48,249 nt of DNA from Anaerolineales bacterium (GTDB lineage Bacteria > Chloroflexota > Anaerolineae > Anaerolineales > Villigracilaceae), in NCBI GenBank assembly GCA_014860745.1, contig JACZJC010000029.1, positions 1 to 48,249 on the forward strand, in the 5' to 3' direction. This document shows, piece after piece, positions 40,273 through 48,249 of the stretch; the stretch's first letter is position 1, and every line of letters starts with the position of its first letter. The notes under the pieces were generated by a model that saw nothing but the letters and a program-made list of their open reading frames with translations, did no database searches and was not told where the DNA came from. Both the position numbers and the translations under genes were made by a program.

Positions 40273-43200
40273 ATGTCCACTTCAATCCCTGTCAGCACAT
40301 TGGAAAAATTCACTACGTTTGGCGATCTGCTTCGCTTCCTCAGACGCCGCGCCGGCATCACTCAAATGGAATTATCCATTGCGGTTGGATATAGCGATGC
40401 CCAGATCAGCCGCCTTGAGCAAAACCTCCGCCTGCCTGATATCACCACGATAGAAGCCCGTTTCATTTCCGCTCTTGGGCTGGAGGAAGAACCCAGGGCG
40501 GTCTCCCGCCTGTTGGAGCTGGCTGCCAATATCCGTCGTGAAGATGCGCCCGGTCTAGGGTTGTGTCCGTATAAAGGGTTGAGTTATTTCGAAGAAACGG
40601 ATGCAGACCTGTTCGTTGGACGTGAAGCGTTGACCGAAAAATTAACAGCAAGCGTTCTTTCCCTGACTTTGAGTGGGTCGCTGAACAAGGGTCGTTTTCT
40701 GGCTGTGGTGGGAGCGTCTGGGAGCGGTAAGTCATCGCTTGTGCGGGCAGGTTTACTCCCTGCATTGCGCTGGAATAAAACCTCTGCTGACTGGAATATT
40801 CACGTTTTTACTCCCGCCACGCACCCGCTGGAGAGTCTGGCTGCAAGTTTGACTCGCGAAAACAATTCCGTCATGCCAACAACGACCTTGATGGATGACA
40901 TGGGGCTTGACCCACGAAGCTTGCAAATCTTTGCAAAACGTAAATTGGGATTGGAGACCAACGCCCGCCTGCTCTTGGTCATCGACCAGTTCGAGGAATT
41001 GTTTGCGTTATGCCGTTCGGAGGATGAAAGGACCGCATTTGTTGGTAATCTGCTCACGGCTGCATTCGAAGTTAACGGGCCGGTGATTGTTGTCATCACA
41101 TTGCGTGCAGACTTCTATGCCCATTGCGCCAACTACCCCCCATTGCGTGAGGCTTTGGCACAAAATCAGGAATATATTGGTGCCATGAGCGGTGAGGAAC
41201 TTCAGCGTGCCGTTGAGGAGCCAGCGCGCCGTGGCCGCTGGGAGTTTGAGCCGGGACTGGTTGATTTGCTGTTGCATGAGGTGGGTCATGAGCCGGGCGC
41301 TTTGCCCTTGCTTTCCCACGCGCTTATGGAAACATGGCAGAGGCGGCGTGGGCGCATGATGACTCTGAGCGGCTACACTTCATCGGGAGGTGTGCGCGGC
41401 GCGATTGCGGAGACGGCCGAGGCGGTATTTGCAGATCAGTTCACACATGAGCAAAGGGAGATTGCCCGTCGAATTTTCCTGCGCCTGACGGAGTTGGGTG
41501 ATGAAACTTCCAGTGGTGATACACGCCGCCGCGCCTCTTTTAACGAGTTAGTCCTGAAGCCGGAAGATGAAAACACCACGCGATCTGTATTGAAAATATT
41601 GGCCGATTCAAGGTTGATCACCGCCGGCGAAGATACGGTTGAAGTGGCGCACGAGGCTTTGATCCGCGAATGGCCCACATTGCGAGGCTGGCTCGAAGAC
41701 AACCGCGAAGACTTGCGCCTGCACCGGCATTTAACCGAGACCGCCCACGAATGGTTCGTGTTGAACCGTGAATCTGATTTGTTGTATCGCGGTGCGCGTC
41801 TGACACTGTCACACGAATGGGCAATCGCACACGAGCATGAGATCAACGTGCTGGAACGCGAGTTTCTGGCGGCATCCATTGAGTACCGTGAACGTGAAAC
41901 TGCTGAACGTGAGGCACAACGACAACGCGAACTCGAGACGGCACAAAAACTGGCCGAATCTGAAAAACAGCGCGCAGAGGAACAAACCCATTTTGCAGGA
42001 CAATTAAGCAGGCGCGCAAGGTATCTGACCGGCGCATTTGCTATTGCACTGGTCATGGGTTTTATTGCTTTGTTCTTCGGTTCACAGGCGCGCCAGATAG
42101 CGGTCACAGCTCAGAATGAACGACGGATTGCCACCGCACGCGAATTGGCCTCTGCCTCGCTTAACAACCTGTCAGTGGATCCCGAGCGGAGTATCCTGCT
42201 TGCATTGCAGGCCATCTCAACGACAGGATCCATAGATGGGACAGTGCTTCCCGAAGCAGAGGAAGCGTTGCATCGCTCAATAGTGGCATCACCAATACGG
42301 CTGACTCTCAGAGGTCACGAGACCAAGGTGTTATCAGCGGCTTTCAGCTTGGATGGAAAACGCCTCGCTACAATTGGGGGCGATGGAACGGTCATCGTTT
42401 GGGATTCCACAACTGGCGCGGAACTGCTCCGCTTGCCGGGCACCACCAAACCAAGTGATCTGGTGACAGAGCAGCGCATTGCGTACAGCCCGGATGGAAG
42501 ACAACTTGCCGCCTGTGACAGTGATCAGCTAAAAGTTTACGATCCAGTTACGGGCGAGCTCCTGATGGCATTATCCGGTCATCAAGGGGACGTTTTGTCT
42601 GTTACTTTTAGCCTTGATGGAAAATACCTTGCCACTGGCAGTGGGGATACCACAGTGCGTATTTGGAATGCCAGCACAGGTGACTTACTCCACGTTCTGA
42701 AAGGTCACACCGCCGAAGTTGGTGGTCTGGCCTTTAGCCCGGACGGGGAGTTTCTGATAACCTCCAGCGAGGATGCCATGTTGAAAATCTGGGATGTGGC
42801 TACGGGGGATCTGTTGCGCGACCTGCCTGAGTTCACAGTTTATAAGGTCAGTTTCAATGTTGACGGGACACAACTCGCAGCCGCCACCGCCAATGGGATA
42901 CAAGTGTGGAATATCGCACCAGAGTCGGATGATGTTGTTACTTTCGACGAGAACCATGCCGCACTTACCATCCCGGAAGGTGGTCCAATGATTTTCAGCC
43001 CGAATGGAACGCAACTGGCAGCCGTCAGCTTGAGCACCGCCAGCGGGAACGCAATCAAATTGTGGGATGCCACGAGCGGTCGGGAGTTGCTTACCCTTGC
43101 TGGTCATACTGGTTGGGTGATGGGGATCGCCCTCAGCCCGGATGGTCAACAGCTGGCAAGTACAAGTCTGGATAGGACGATAAAAATATGGAGCCTCACA

Positions 43201-44199
43201 CCCGGCCAGGAAACAATCGCAGTCGTGAGTGCGGTAACAGGCTATGGGACTAGAGTTGCATATAATCCGAATGGGCAGGAATTTGCAACGAATGGAGGGG
43301 ATGGCACGGCAACATTATGGAATGCCAAAACAGGCGAGCCGCGATTGATATTTCGTGGGCACGATATTGAAGTTTTGAACGTCGCTTTCAGCCCAGATGG
43401 AACACGTTTTGCCACGGGCAGCCTGGATGGGACGGTGGTCATTTGGGATACTGCAAGTGGTCAGAAATTGCTCACTCTCATTGGGCATGAAGTTGGGGTC
43501 CGTGATATTGCCTTCAGCCCGAATGGTAGCCTGATCGCTACAGGCGGTTTCGATGGTACGGCAAAAGTCTGGGATGCAAAAACAGGGACTGTCATTTATG
43601 AGATTACCGGTCATGACGGCATTGTGTTGGGTGTCGCCTTCAGTCCTGATGGGACACGTCTTGCCACATCGAGCACAGACGCGACTGCGAAAATTTGGGA
43701 TGTAAAGACAGGCGAGTTGTTACTTACGCTTAGCGGACACAACGCCGGTCTGCCGGATATTGCCTATAGCCCCGATGGCTCGATGATTGCAAGTGGAAGC
43801 GGAGATGGGACTGCCATTCTCTGGGACGCGGCAACTGGCGCCAAATTGCAGACATTGATTGGTCACAGTTCCCAAATCCAATCGGTGGCATTCAGCCCGG
43901 ACGGCAAATTGCTTGCCACAGGCAGTGAAGATAATACGGCAAAGGTATGGGATGTTGCCAGCGGTGAAGAAATACTCACTTTACCTGGAAATCTCGGCGG
44001 CGTGAGAGGTGTCGCGTTTAGCCCTGTGACGGACAGCACCCGCCTTGTTGTTGCCAGCTCAGACGGGGTCACGCGCATATTCGTTCTTCCTATAAATGAA
44101 CTGCTCGCCCTTGCCCAATCCCGCGTAACGCGCTTGATGACAACGGAAGAATGTCAAAAGTATTTACATGTGGAGCAATGCCCAGTTACGAAACCGTAG
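40273..44199 (+). CDS. XRE-HTH, nSTAND1 NTPase, transmembrane and WD40 receptor protein
   Basis: 1308 residues. Residues about 13-70 form a Cro/CI-type HTH (LLRFLRRRAGITQMELSIAV). Residues about 98-560 are an nSTAND1 NTPase (CPYKGLSYFEETDADLFVGR; P-loop GASGSGKSS 147-155; Walker B LLLVIDQFEELF; EVGHEPGALPLLSHAL). A coiled coil (about 540-575) and one transmembrane helix (about 583-603) follow. Residues about 675-1285 hold 14 WD40 repeats, enough for two seven-bladed propellers. The WD part would recognise a ligand and switch the ATPase; the effector is not obvious, as no nuclease or protease domain is present. GGAAGG precedes the ATG. Confidence 0.9.
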   Translation: MSTSIPVSTLEKFTTFGDLLRFLRRRAGITQMELSIAVGYSDAQISRLEQNLRLPDITTIEARFISALGLEEEPRAVSRLLELAANIRREDAPGLGLCPYKGLSYFEETDADLFVGREALTEKLTASVLSLTLSGSLNKGRFLAVVGASGSGKSSLVRAGLLPALRWNKTSADWNIHVFTPATHPLESLAASLTRENNSVMPTTTLMDDMGLDPRSLQIFAKRKLGLETNARLLLVIDQFEELFALCRSEDERTAFVGNLLTAAFEVNGPVIVVITLRADFYAHCANYPPLREALAQNQEYIGAMSGEELQRAVEEPARRGRWEFEPGLVDLLLHEVGHEPGALPLLSHALMETWQRRRGRMMTLSGYTSSGGVRGAIAETAEAVFADQFTHEQREIARRIFLRLTELGDETSSGDTRRRASFNELVLKPEDENTTRSVLKILADSRLITAGEDTVEVAHEALIREWPTLRGWLEDNREDLRLHRHLTETAHEWFVLNRESDLLYRGARLTLSHEWAIAHEHEINVLEREFLAASIEYRERETAEREAQRQRELETAQKLAESEKQRAEEQTHFAGQLSRRARYLTGAFAIALVMGFIALFFGSQARQIAVTAQNERRIATARELASASLNNLSVDPERSILLALQAISTTGSIDGTVLPEAEEALHRSIVASPIRLTLRGHETKVLSAAFSLDGKRLATIGGDGTVIVWDSTTGAELLRLPGTTKPSDLVTEQRIAYSPDGRQLAACDSDQLKVYDPVTGELLMALSGHQGDVLSVTFSLDGKYLATGSGDTTVRIWNASTGDLLHVLKGHTAEVGGLAFSPDGEFLITSSEDAMLKIWDVATGDLLRDLPEFTVYKVSFNVDGTQLAAATANGIQVWNIAPESDDVVTFDENHAALTIPEGGPMIFSPNGTQLAAVSLSTASGNAIKLWDATSGRELLTLAGHTGWVMGIALSPDGQQLASTSLDRTIKIWSLTPGQETIAVVSAVTGYGTRVAYNPNGQEFATNGGDGTATLWNAKTGEPRLIFRGHDIEVLNVAFSPDGTRFATGSLDGTVVIWDTASGQKLLTLIGHEVGVRDIAFSPNGSLIATGGFDGTAKVWDAKTGTVIYEITGHDGIVLGVAFSPDGTRLATSSTDATAKIWDVKTGELLLTLSGHNAGLPDIAYSPDGSMIASGSGDGTAILWDAATGAKLQTLIGHSSQIQSVAFSPDGKLLATGSEDNTAKVWDVASGEEILTLPGNLGGVRGVAFSPVTDSTRLVVASSDGVTRIFVLPINELLALAQSRVTRLMTTEECQKYLHVEQCPVTKP

Positions 44200-44213
44200 A
44201 AACCTGGTGTTTT

Positions 44214-44849
44214 TTATTGCCGTTTTTTATCCCTCGGCAGAAAATCGAAAGGCGGCCGCTGGTTCAGCTTGGCTAAATGAGCTCCCGATTCATTGGCGTG
44301 CAGCATGGTCAGCGAACCCGTGTCGCAGCCCAGCCGTTGAAAGTGATCGAGCGGCAAGCCTAGTAAATGCGATACCGCCAGTTTAATGGGATCTGCATGG
44401 AAGACGACCACAATAATATCCTGCGGTTTATTATGTTTTTTTATCATCCGTTCCAGCGCGTTTGCGATCCGCGCCTGCATTTCTGGAAACGACTCGCCCT
44501 CCGGAAAGCGAAAACGGGAGGGGGCATTCAGCACGATCTTCCATGCCTTTAATAACCGCAGGACCTTCCACGATTTTCCCTGCCATTTTCCCACGTCCGT
44601 CTCCATCACCCCAGGTTCCTGGATGATCTGCAATTTGCGCGCGGATGCGATTGGCGCGGCAGTCTCCATCGCCCTCTCGAGCGGACTCGAATAAATCGCT
44701 GTGACCGGCACATCTTTGAGCGCCTCTCCCAGCGCCTGTGCCTGCTTCTGTCCCCGTTCATTGAGATGAACCCCGGGCAGGCGGCCTGCCATCTTCCCTG
44801 TTTTAACAAAGTCGTTTTCGCCGTGACGGATCAGCAGTAATAAAGGCAT
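44214..44849 (-). CDS. histidine phosphatase family protein (MSMEG_4193-like)
   Basis: 211 residues. The phospho-histidine motif is LIRHGEND, followed by LNERGQKQAQALGEAL and SSPLERAMETA. The second His is in VVFHADPIKLAVSHLLGLPL. The C-terminal DHFQRLGCDTGSLTML resembles the MSMEG_4193 probable phosphomutase subgroup. It dephosphorylates or transfers phosphate on a small substrate not identifiable here. The ATG overlaps the rarA stop by one base (TAATG), so it is co-translated with rarA. Confidence 0.85.
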   Translation of the reverse strand: MPLLLLIRHGENDFVKTGKMAGRLPGVHLNERGQKQAQALGEALKDVPVTAIYSSPLERAMETAAPIASARKLQIIQEPGVMETDVGKWQGKSWKVLRLLKAWKIVLNAPSRFRFPEGESFPEMQARIANALERMIKKHNKPQDIIVVVFHADPIKLAVSHLLGLPLDHFQRLGCDTGSLTMLHANESGAHLAKLNQRPPFDFLPRDKKRQ

Positions 44850-46258
44850 TATTTGATCTTCCTCTTCATTTCCAGGATTTGTTCTTCGCTCAAATCGGGA
44901 ATATTTTCCACTTTCGAAATCCCCAAAGCTTTTCGTTGGGCTTCTCTCCACATCTCAAGCCTTGTTTTAACTTGTGACTCATAACCCTCTTCCGATGGTG
45001 AGTAGAAATACGTGCCGAGCAGCCGTTTGGGTAAATATTGCTGCGGCGTGAAATGACCCTCAAATTCGTGCGGATAAACGTAGTCCTTCCCATGTCCCAT
45101 CGTATCGGCGTCGCGGTTGCCGTCCGCAAGATGGCGTGGAACGGATATCTGACCTTCATCCTCTATTTTCTTCATCGCCTTGAAATATGCCCCCGCCGTG
45201 TTGGATTTCGGCGCTGTGGCAAGATACAGCGTGGCCTCCACAATTGGGTAAATTCCCTCGGGCAGACCAATGAAATCAAAGGCCTGGGCAGCGGAGGATG
45301 CGACGACGATACCCATTGGGTCAGCGAGGCCGATATCTTCACCGGCGAGAATGATCAAACGGCGGATGATGAATTTTGGGTCTTCACCCGCGTAGATCAT
45401 TTTTGCCAGCCAGTATAACGCTGCGTCAGGGTCCGAGCCGCGGACGGATTTGATGAAGGCGGAGATCGTATCGTAGTGCGCGTCTCCGTCCTTGTCGTAA
45501 AGCACCGCGCGGCGTTGAATTGATTCCTGCGCCACATCCAATGTGATATGGATGACGCCATCTTTATTTGGCGCAGTGGATTCCACTGCCAGCTCGAGGG
45601 CGTTGAGTGCGTTCCGTGCGTCGCCGGAGGAAACTTCAATTAAGTGGGAGCGGGCCGCAAGGTCAAGGAGGATGCGTTTGTTTCCGTAGCCGCGATCCCT
45701 GTCGGTGAGCGCACGGTCGAGCAGAATGCCCGTCTCGGTTTGATTCAAATTACGCAGTTGAAAAACACGCGAGCGCGAGATCAATGCTTTGATGACTTCA
45801 AAATATGGGTTTTCGGTCGTCGCTCCGATCAAGGTAAATGTCCCGTTTTCCACGTGGGGGAGCAGCGCGTCCTGTTGGGCTTTATTCCAACGGTGAACTT
45901 CATCCACAAAAAGGATGGTGCGTTCGTTGTGCAGACGCCGCCGTTCAAGCGCTTCGTCAATGATCACCCGCAGGTCCGCCTTTCCTGCGAGGATGGCGGA
46001 AATTGTAACGAAATGACTTTTGGTCGTGTTCGCGATAACTTGTGCAAGAGTGGTTTTGCCGGTGCCCGGCGGTCCCCATAAAATGATGGACGAGAACAAC
46101 CGATCCGCTTCGATGGCGCGGCGCAGGAGTTTTCCTTCGCCCACGATATGTTCCTGTCCGATATATTCCTCCAGCGTGCGCGGACGCATACGCGCGGCAA
46201 GCGGCGCTTCGCTTTTCATACGTTCCTGCATGGCGTGATCGAACAGGTCCTGGGACAT
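44849..46258 (-). CDS. rarA: replication-associated recombination protein A
   Basis: A 469-residue AAA+ ATPase of the RarA/MgsA/WRNIP1 family that acts at stalled replication forks. It shows [20 protein letters not shown], Walker [10 protein letters not shown] (62-70), Walker [12 protein letters not shown], sensor 1 [11 protein letters not shown] and [12 protein letters not shown], then the C-terminal tetramerisation domain ([37 protein letters not shown]). The start has no ribosome site; TGCTATAAT ends seven bases before the ATG, predicting a near-leaderless mRNA. It forms an operon with the histidine phosphatase. Confidence 0.95.
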   Translation of the reverse strand: MSQDLFDHAMQERMKSEAPLAARMRPRTLEEYIGQEHIVGEGKLLRRAIEADRLFSSIILWGPPGTGKTTLAQVIANTTKSHFVTISAILAGKADLRVIIDEALERRRLHNERTILFVDEVHRWNKAQQDALLPHVENGTFTLIGATTENPYFEVIKALISRSRVFQLRNLNQTETGILLDRALTDRDRGYGNKRILLDLAARSHLIEVSSGDARNALNALELAVESTAPNKDGVIHITLDVAQESIQRRAVLYDKDGDAHYDTISAFIKSVRGSDPDAALYWLAKMIYAGEDPKFIIRRLIILAGEDIGLADPMGIVVASSAAQAFDFIGLPEGIYPIVEATLYLATAPKSNTAGAYFKAMKKIEDEGQISVPRHLADGNRDADTMGHGKDYVYPHEFEGHFTPQQYLPKRLLGTYFYSPSEEGYESQVKTRLEMWREAQRKALGISKVENIPDLSEEQILEMKRKIK

Positions 46259-46265
46259 TGGGATG

Positions 46266-46274
46266 ATTATAGCA
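46266..46274 (-). promoter_or_regulatory. extended -10 promoter of rarA
   Basis: TGCTATAAT on the minus strand. Six bases later is the predicted +1 at 46259, one base before the rarA ATG. Confidence 0.65.
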
Positions 46275-46323
46275 AACTATGTTCCGGGGAAGGCTCTTGG
46301 ATTATCTTGTACCAGCCGTGTAG

Positions 46324-46329
46324 TATAAT
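46324..46329 (+). promoter_or_regulatory. -10 element of the DtxR-family gene
   Basis: A perfect TATAAT 58 bases upstream of the start. The A/T-rich stretch after it (46330-46370) could carry an autoregulatory operator; no clear metal-box palindrome is seen. Confidence 0.5.
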
Positions 46330-46387
46330 TTTGATAAACTAGATTTTCTTTATAAATATTATCCTTATTGGAGATTGAAGTCGTATC

Positions 46388-47086
46388 ATGTCCGTCAGTG
46401 CCGCAATGCAACGTTATGCCGCAGAGATCTACCGCCTGCAACAGGATCATGAACAGGTTCCACTTTCGCTATTAAGTTCGCAGGTTGAGTCATCCGCGCA
46501 GGCTATTTCAACGATGGTGAAGCGGTTGAGCAAAGGCGGCTACCTGGTGCATGAACCGTATCGCGGAGTACGGCTTACATCGGCGGGTGAAAAAATTGCC
46601 ATGCCATCGCTGCGCCGTCACCGCCTTACAGAGGTTTTTCTCGTGAAGGTGATGGGTTACGACTGGGCCGCCGCGCATGAATTATCCGATGTGTTTGAAA
46701 AGGGAATCAATGCCGAGTTGGAGGATCGCGTCTTTGAACTGGCCGGCAAGCCGACACGCTGCCCGCATGGCGAACCGATCCCTTCGAAGGACGGCGTCAT
46801 GCCGATTGTGAAGGATGAGCCGCTCGTCAATGTCCCTTCGGGTTCGGATTGTCTTGTCAGCCGTGTGCGCACGCACAACCCCGATAAACTGCGCTACATT
46901 GCGGAACTTGGTTTGGTACCGGGTGTATCCTTCCACTTATTAAGTTGCGCCCCGTTTCAAGGACCTTTGCGCCTGAACATGAAACCGCACGACCACATCA
47001 TCGGATATGAACTTTCGCAATCGCTTTGGGTGGAAGTGACCCAAAAAGGCGAAGGCAACAAACTCCCGCCTCTTAAACGACCGTAG
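46388..47086 (+). CDS. DtxR/MntR/IdeR-family metal-dependent regulator
   Basis: 232 residues. An N-terminal winged helix (MQRYAAEIYRLQQDHEQVPL, SSQVESSAQAISTMVKRLSK, GGYLVHEPYRGVRLTSAGEK) is followed by the dimerisation domain with metal-site residues (HRLTEVFLVKVMGYDWAAAH, EDRVFELAGKPTRCPHGEPI), and a C-terminal SH3-like FeoA domain (VPSGSDCLVSRVRTHNPDKL, HIIGYELSQSLWVEV). The cysteine in RCPHGEPIP is the position used by iron-type members, so it may be an iron or manganese regulator. Start with GGAG about 12 bases away is slightly distant. No transporter neighbour is visible. Confidence 0.92.
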   Translation: MSVSAAMQRYAAEIYRLQQDHEQVPLSLLSSQVESSAQAISTMVKRLSKGGYLVHEPYRGVRLTSAGEKIAMPSLRRHRLTEVFLVKVMGYDWAAAHELSDVFEKGINAELEDRVFELAGKPTRCPHGEPIPSKDGVMPIVKDEPLVNVPSGSDCLVSRVRTHNPDKLRYIAELGLVPGVSFHLLSCAPFQGPLRLNMKPHDHIIGYELSQSLWVEVTQKGEGNKLPPLKRP

Positions 47087-47105
47087 GGCTGTTGGCACAC
47101 AATTG

Positions 47106-47134
47106 GCAGAATCCACGCTAAGCGTGGGTTCTGC
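47106..47134 (+). terminator. intrinsic terminator after the DtxR-family gene
   Basis: GCAGAATCCACGCT (47106-47119) pairs, with one G-U, with AGCGTGGGTTCTGC (47121-47134), followed by TTTTAT. Confidence 0.85.
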
Positions 47135-47307
47135 TTTTATTAACTCCCCTTACGCACAAACAAATTCATCTAAACATAGAATTTCCTGAACTCTGCCAGT
47201 GACATCCCTATATCATATTTTTTGCAACCTGCGGCTTTTTTGCCAATTTTCTGAATCTTTCAACCACATCCGAACCGCAATTGCCCGCCGCCCCAAAAGG
47301 GACAAAA

Positions 47308-47346
47308 ACAAACTGGGCATAGTGTCTCATGCTATGCCCAGTTTGT
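47308..47346 (-). terminator. terminator of the repeat-protein gene
   Basis: ACAAACTGGGCATAG (47308-47322) pairs perfectly with the arm at 47332-47346; on the minus strand a T-run follows. The rest of the gap from 47135 to 47366 shows no gene. Confidence 0.88.
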
Positions 47347-47366
47347 AAATCTTTGCGATATATGAT

Positions 47367-48249
47367 CTACGGAACGGCAATGTACAACGAGGCATCCAGG
47401 TAATTGCCCCACATCCCAAAATAGATCGGGATCAAATAACTGTCAGACAATTGGGACAACGGCAGGCCCATCATCTCCGATTGACCATTGTACTCGCCGA
47501 CGCCTTCCGCCCTTTTCAGCTCGTACAGCGAGGCGACGATTTTCGACCCCACATCGCTGCTCACCACGATCGGACCTCCCAGTACATTGTATACTTCAAA
47601 GCGGCTGCCGGAGGGTCCCAGGAGATAGGATCCCACCACGGCTCCACCGATCTTCACCGTGATCGTTCTGGGCACACTATCGACATTGGCCATCAGGACC
47701 GCGTTGTATAAGGCCGGATCGGTGCCGTTATAGCGCGGTATCACATAGCTGTTCGAGATCTTTTCAAGCGGCAGCGCCATGGATTGCGCCACCCCCGTCC
47801 AGCCGCCTATGGGCGCCGGCCGGCGCCATTGGTTCAACGAGGCCACGATCTTCGCCCCATTATTGCTGCTGATCTCCACCGGACCGCCATCCAGGGTGTA
47901 CCTCACGACCATGCTTGTGCTTGGCTGCATGACGTATGTTCCCTGGGTTACTCCGGCGATCTTCACTGTTACCGTGGTGGCTATCGTATCCACATTCGCG
48001 AAGGCCAGCGAGGCATCCAGGTAAAGCGGCCAGTTTCCAAAATAGATCGGGATCAAATAGCTGTCGGATAATTGGGACGACGGCAGGCCCATCATCTCCG
48101 ATTGACCAATTGTACTCACCGACACCTTCCGCCCTTTTCAGCTCGTACAGCGAGGCGACGATTTTCGCCCCCACATCGCTGCTCACAACCAGCGGACCTC
48201 CCGTAACATAATAGACTTCAAAGCGGCTGTCGGAGGGTCCCAGGAGATA
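47367..48249 (-). CDS. C-terminal part of a repeat-rich protein (partial, frameshifted)
   Basis: The gene enters from the right edge and reads leftwards. From 48249 the frame gives SRFEVYYVTGGPLVVSSDVG and KIVASLYELKRAEGVGEYN, then shifts at about 48108 where AATTGG replaces AATGG of the other copy. After the shift it continues GQSEMMGLPSSQLSDSYLIP to the stop at 47367. Domains of about 104 residues alternate in two types (A: SEMMGLP...SDSYLIPIYFG; B: SMALPLEKISNSYVIPRYNG), and the last A domain ends early (LDASLYIAVP). Beta-rich, probably extracellular; function not recognised. The insertion may be a sequencing error or a real lesion. Confidence 0.7.
47390..47635. repeat. direct repeat, copy 1 (domain A)
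   Basis: A copy of about 245 bases of the segment at 48010-48249, about 90 percent identical by eye, with the identical stretches CAGCTCGTACAGCGAGGCGA and CGGCAGGCCCATCATCTCCG. Confidence 0.8.
48010..48249. repeat. direct repeat, copy 2 (domain A), truncated by the window end
   Basis: Second copy, 620 bases from the first. It carries the extra base that breaks the frame of the repeat protein. Confidence 0.8.

Noticed and set aside
42300-44100. Tandem DNA repeat or CRISPR-like array
   Set aside because: The periodicity is that of WD40 protein repeats (about 126 bases), within one open frame and degenerate at DNA level.
40273-44199. Anti-phage STAND (Avs-like) defence gene
   Set aside because: There is no effector such as a nuclease, protease or TIR domain, and no defence neighbours; nSTAND1-WD40 proteins are common signalling receptors in this kind of genome.

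Overview
The window looks like chromosomal DNA of an Anaerolineae-type Chloroflexota bacterium. This is inferred from gene content, not from a marker gene. Supporting features are lipoproteins that join a Thr/Pro-rich linker to an NBR1-type Ig domain, a MoeA fused to a periplasmic-binding-like domain, nucleotidyl cyclase/ATPase/TPR proteins, DUF4404 and DUF1684 proteins, and dispersed micro-repeats of the GACAAGCTCAGGACGG type. I saw no rRNA, tRNA, CRISPR array, transposase or phage gene. Coding density is high. Many transcription units end in perfect hairpins shared by convergent genes.

Layout. 1-9.4 kb is mostly metabolic: fumarylacetoacetase with an NAD(P)-binding reductase, GlsB-type membrane protein, PurA, GuaB, a class III aminotransferase, MoeA-PBP and a response regulator. 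9.4-16.9 kb holds an acetylpolyamine-amidohydrolase-like deacetylase with a lipoprotein, a nitroreductase, DUF1684, a lipoprotein cytochrome c, a receiver-only regulator, two paralogous Ig-domain lipoproteins and several small proteins. 16.9-26.4 kb holds a deoxynucleoside kinase with a cNMP-SpoIIE phosphatase, a cystathionine gamma-synthase-type enzyme, an ABC-F/GNAT operon behind what looks like an erm-like attenuator, a PIG-L deacetylase, PilZ, a frameshifted VOC gene, small proteins and a GAF-SpoIIE phosphatase. 26.4-31.5 kb holds a candidate structured leader RNA before an aminotransferase, an XRE/membrane-protein operon with a visible operator, and a GCS2-M20 fusion enzyme. 31.5-38.5 kb is a leftward set of cyclic-nucleotide-linked genes: cyclase-STAND-TPR, DUF2652 cyclase-like, and an NTT-HEAT-cNMP transporter. 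38.6-48.2 kb holds YkgJ, Smr, two small envelope proteins, an XRE-nSTAND1-WD40 receptor, a histidine phosphatase with RarA, a DtxR-family regulator and the end of a repeat-rich, frameshifted protein.

Main points for a second look: (1) the ABC-F leader has a five-codon peptide, an intrinsic terminator, an alternative antiterminator and a long-range stem covering the Shine-Dalgarno; (2) a single polypeptide joins a glutamate-cysteine-ligase-like domain to an intact M20 metallopeptidase; (3) repeat elements sit in frame inside at least three conserved genes, two of which share the peptide SSFAL; (4) several genes have a -10 element placed so that the mRNA would be leaderless; (5) a promoter-hairpin-terminator RNA lies at 26.4-26.57 kb. 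Two frameshifts (about 24180 and 48108) could be real or assembly errors.
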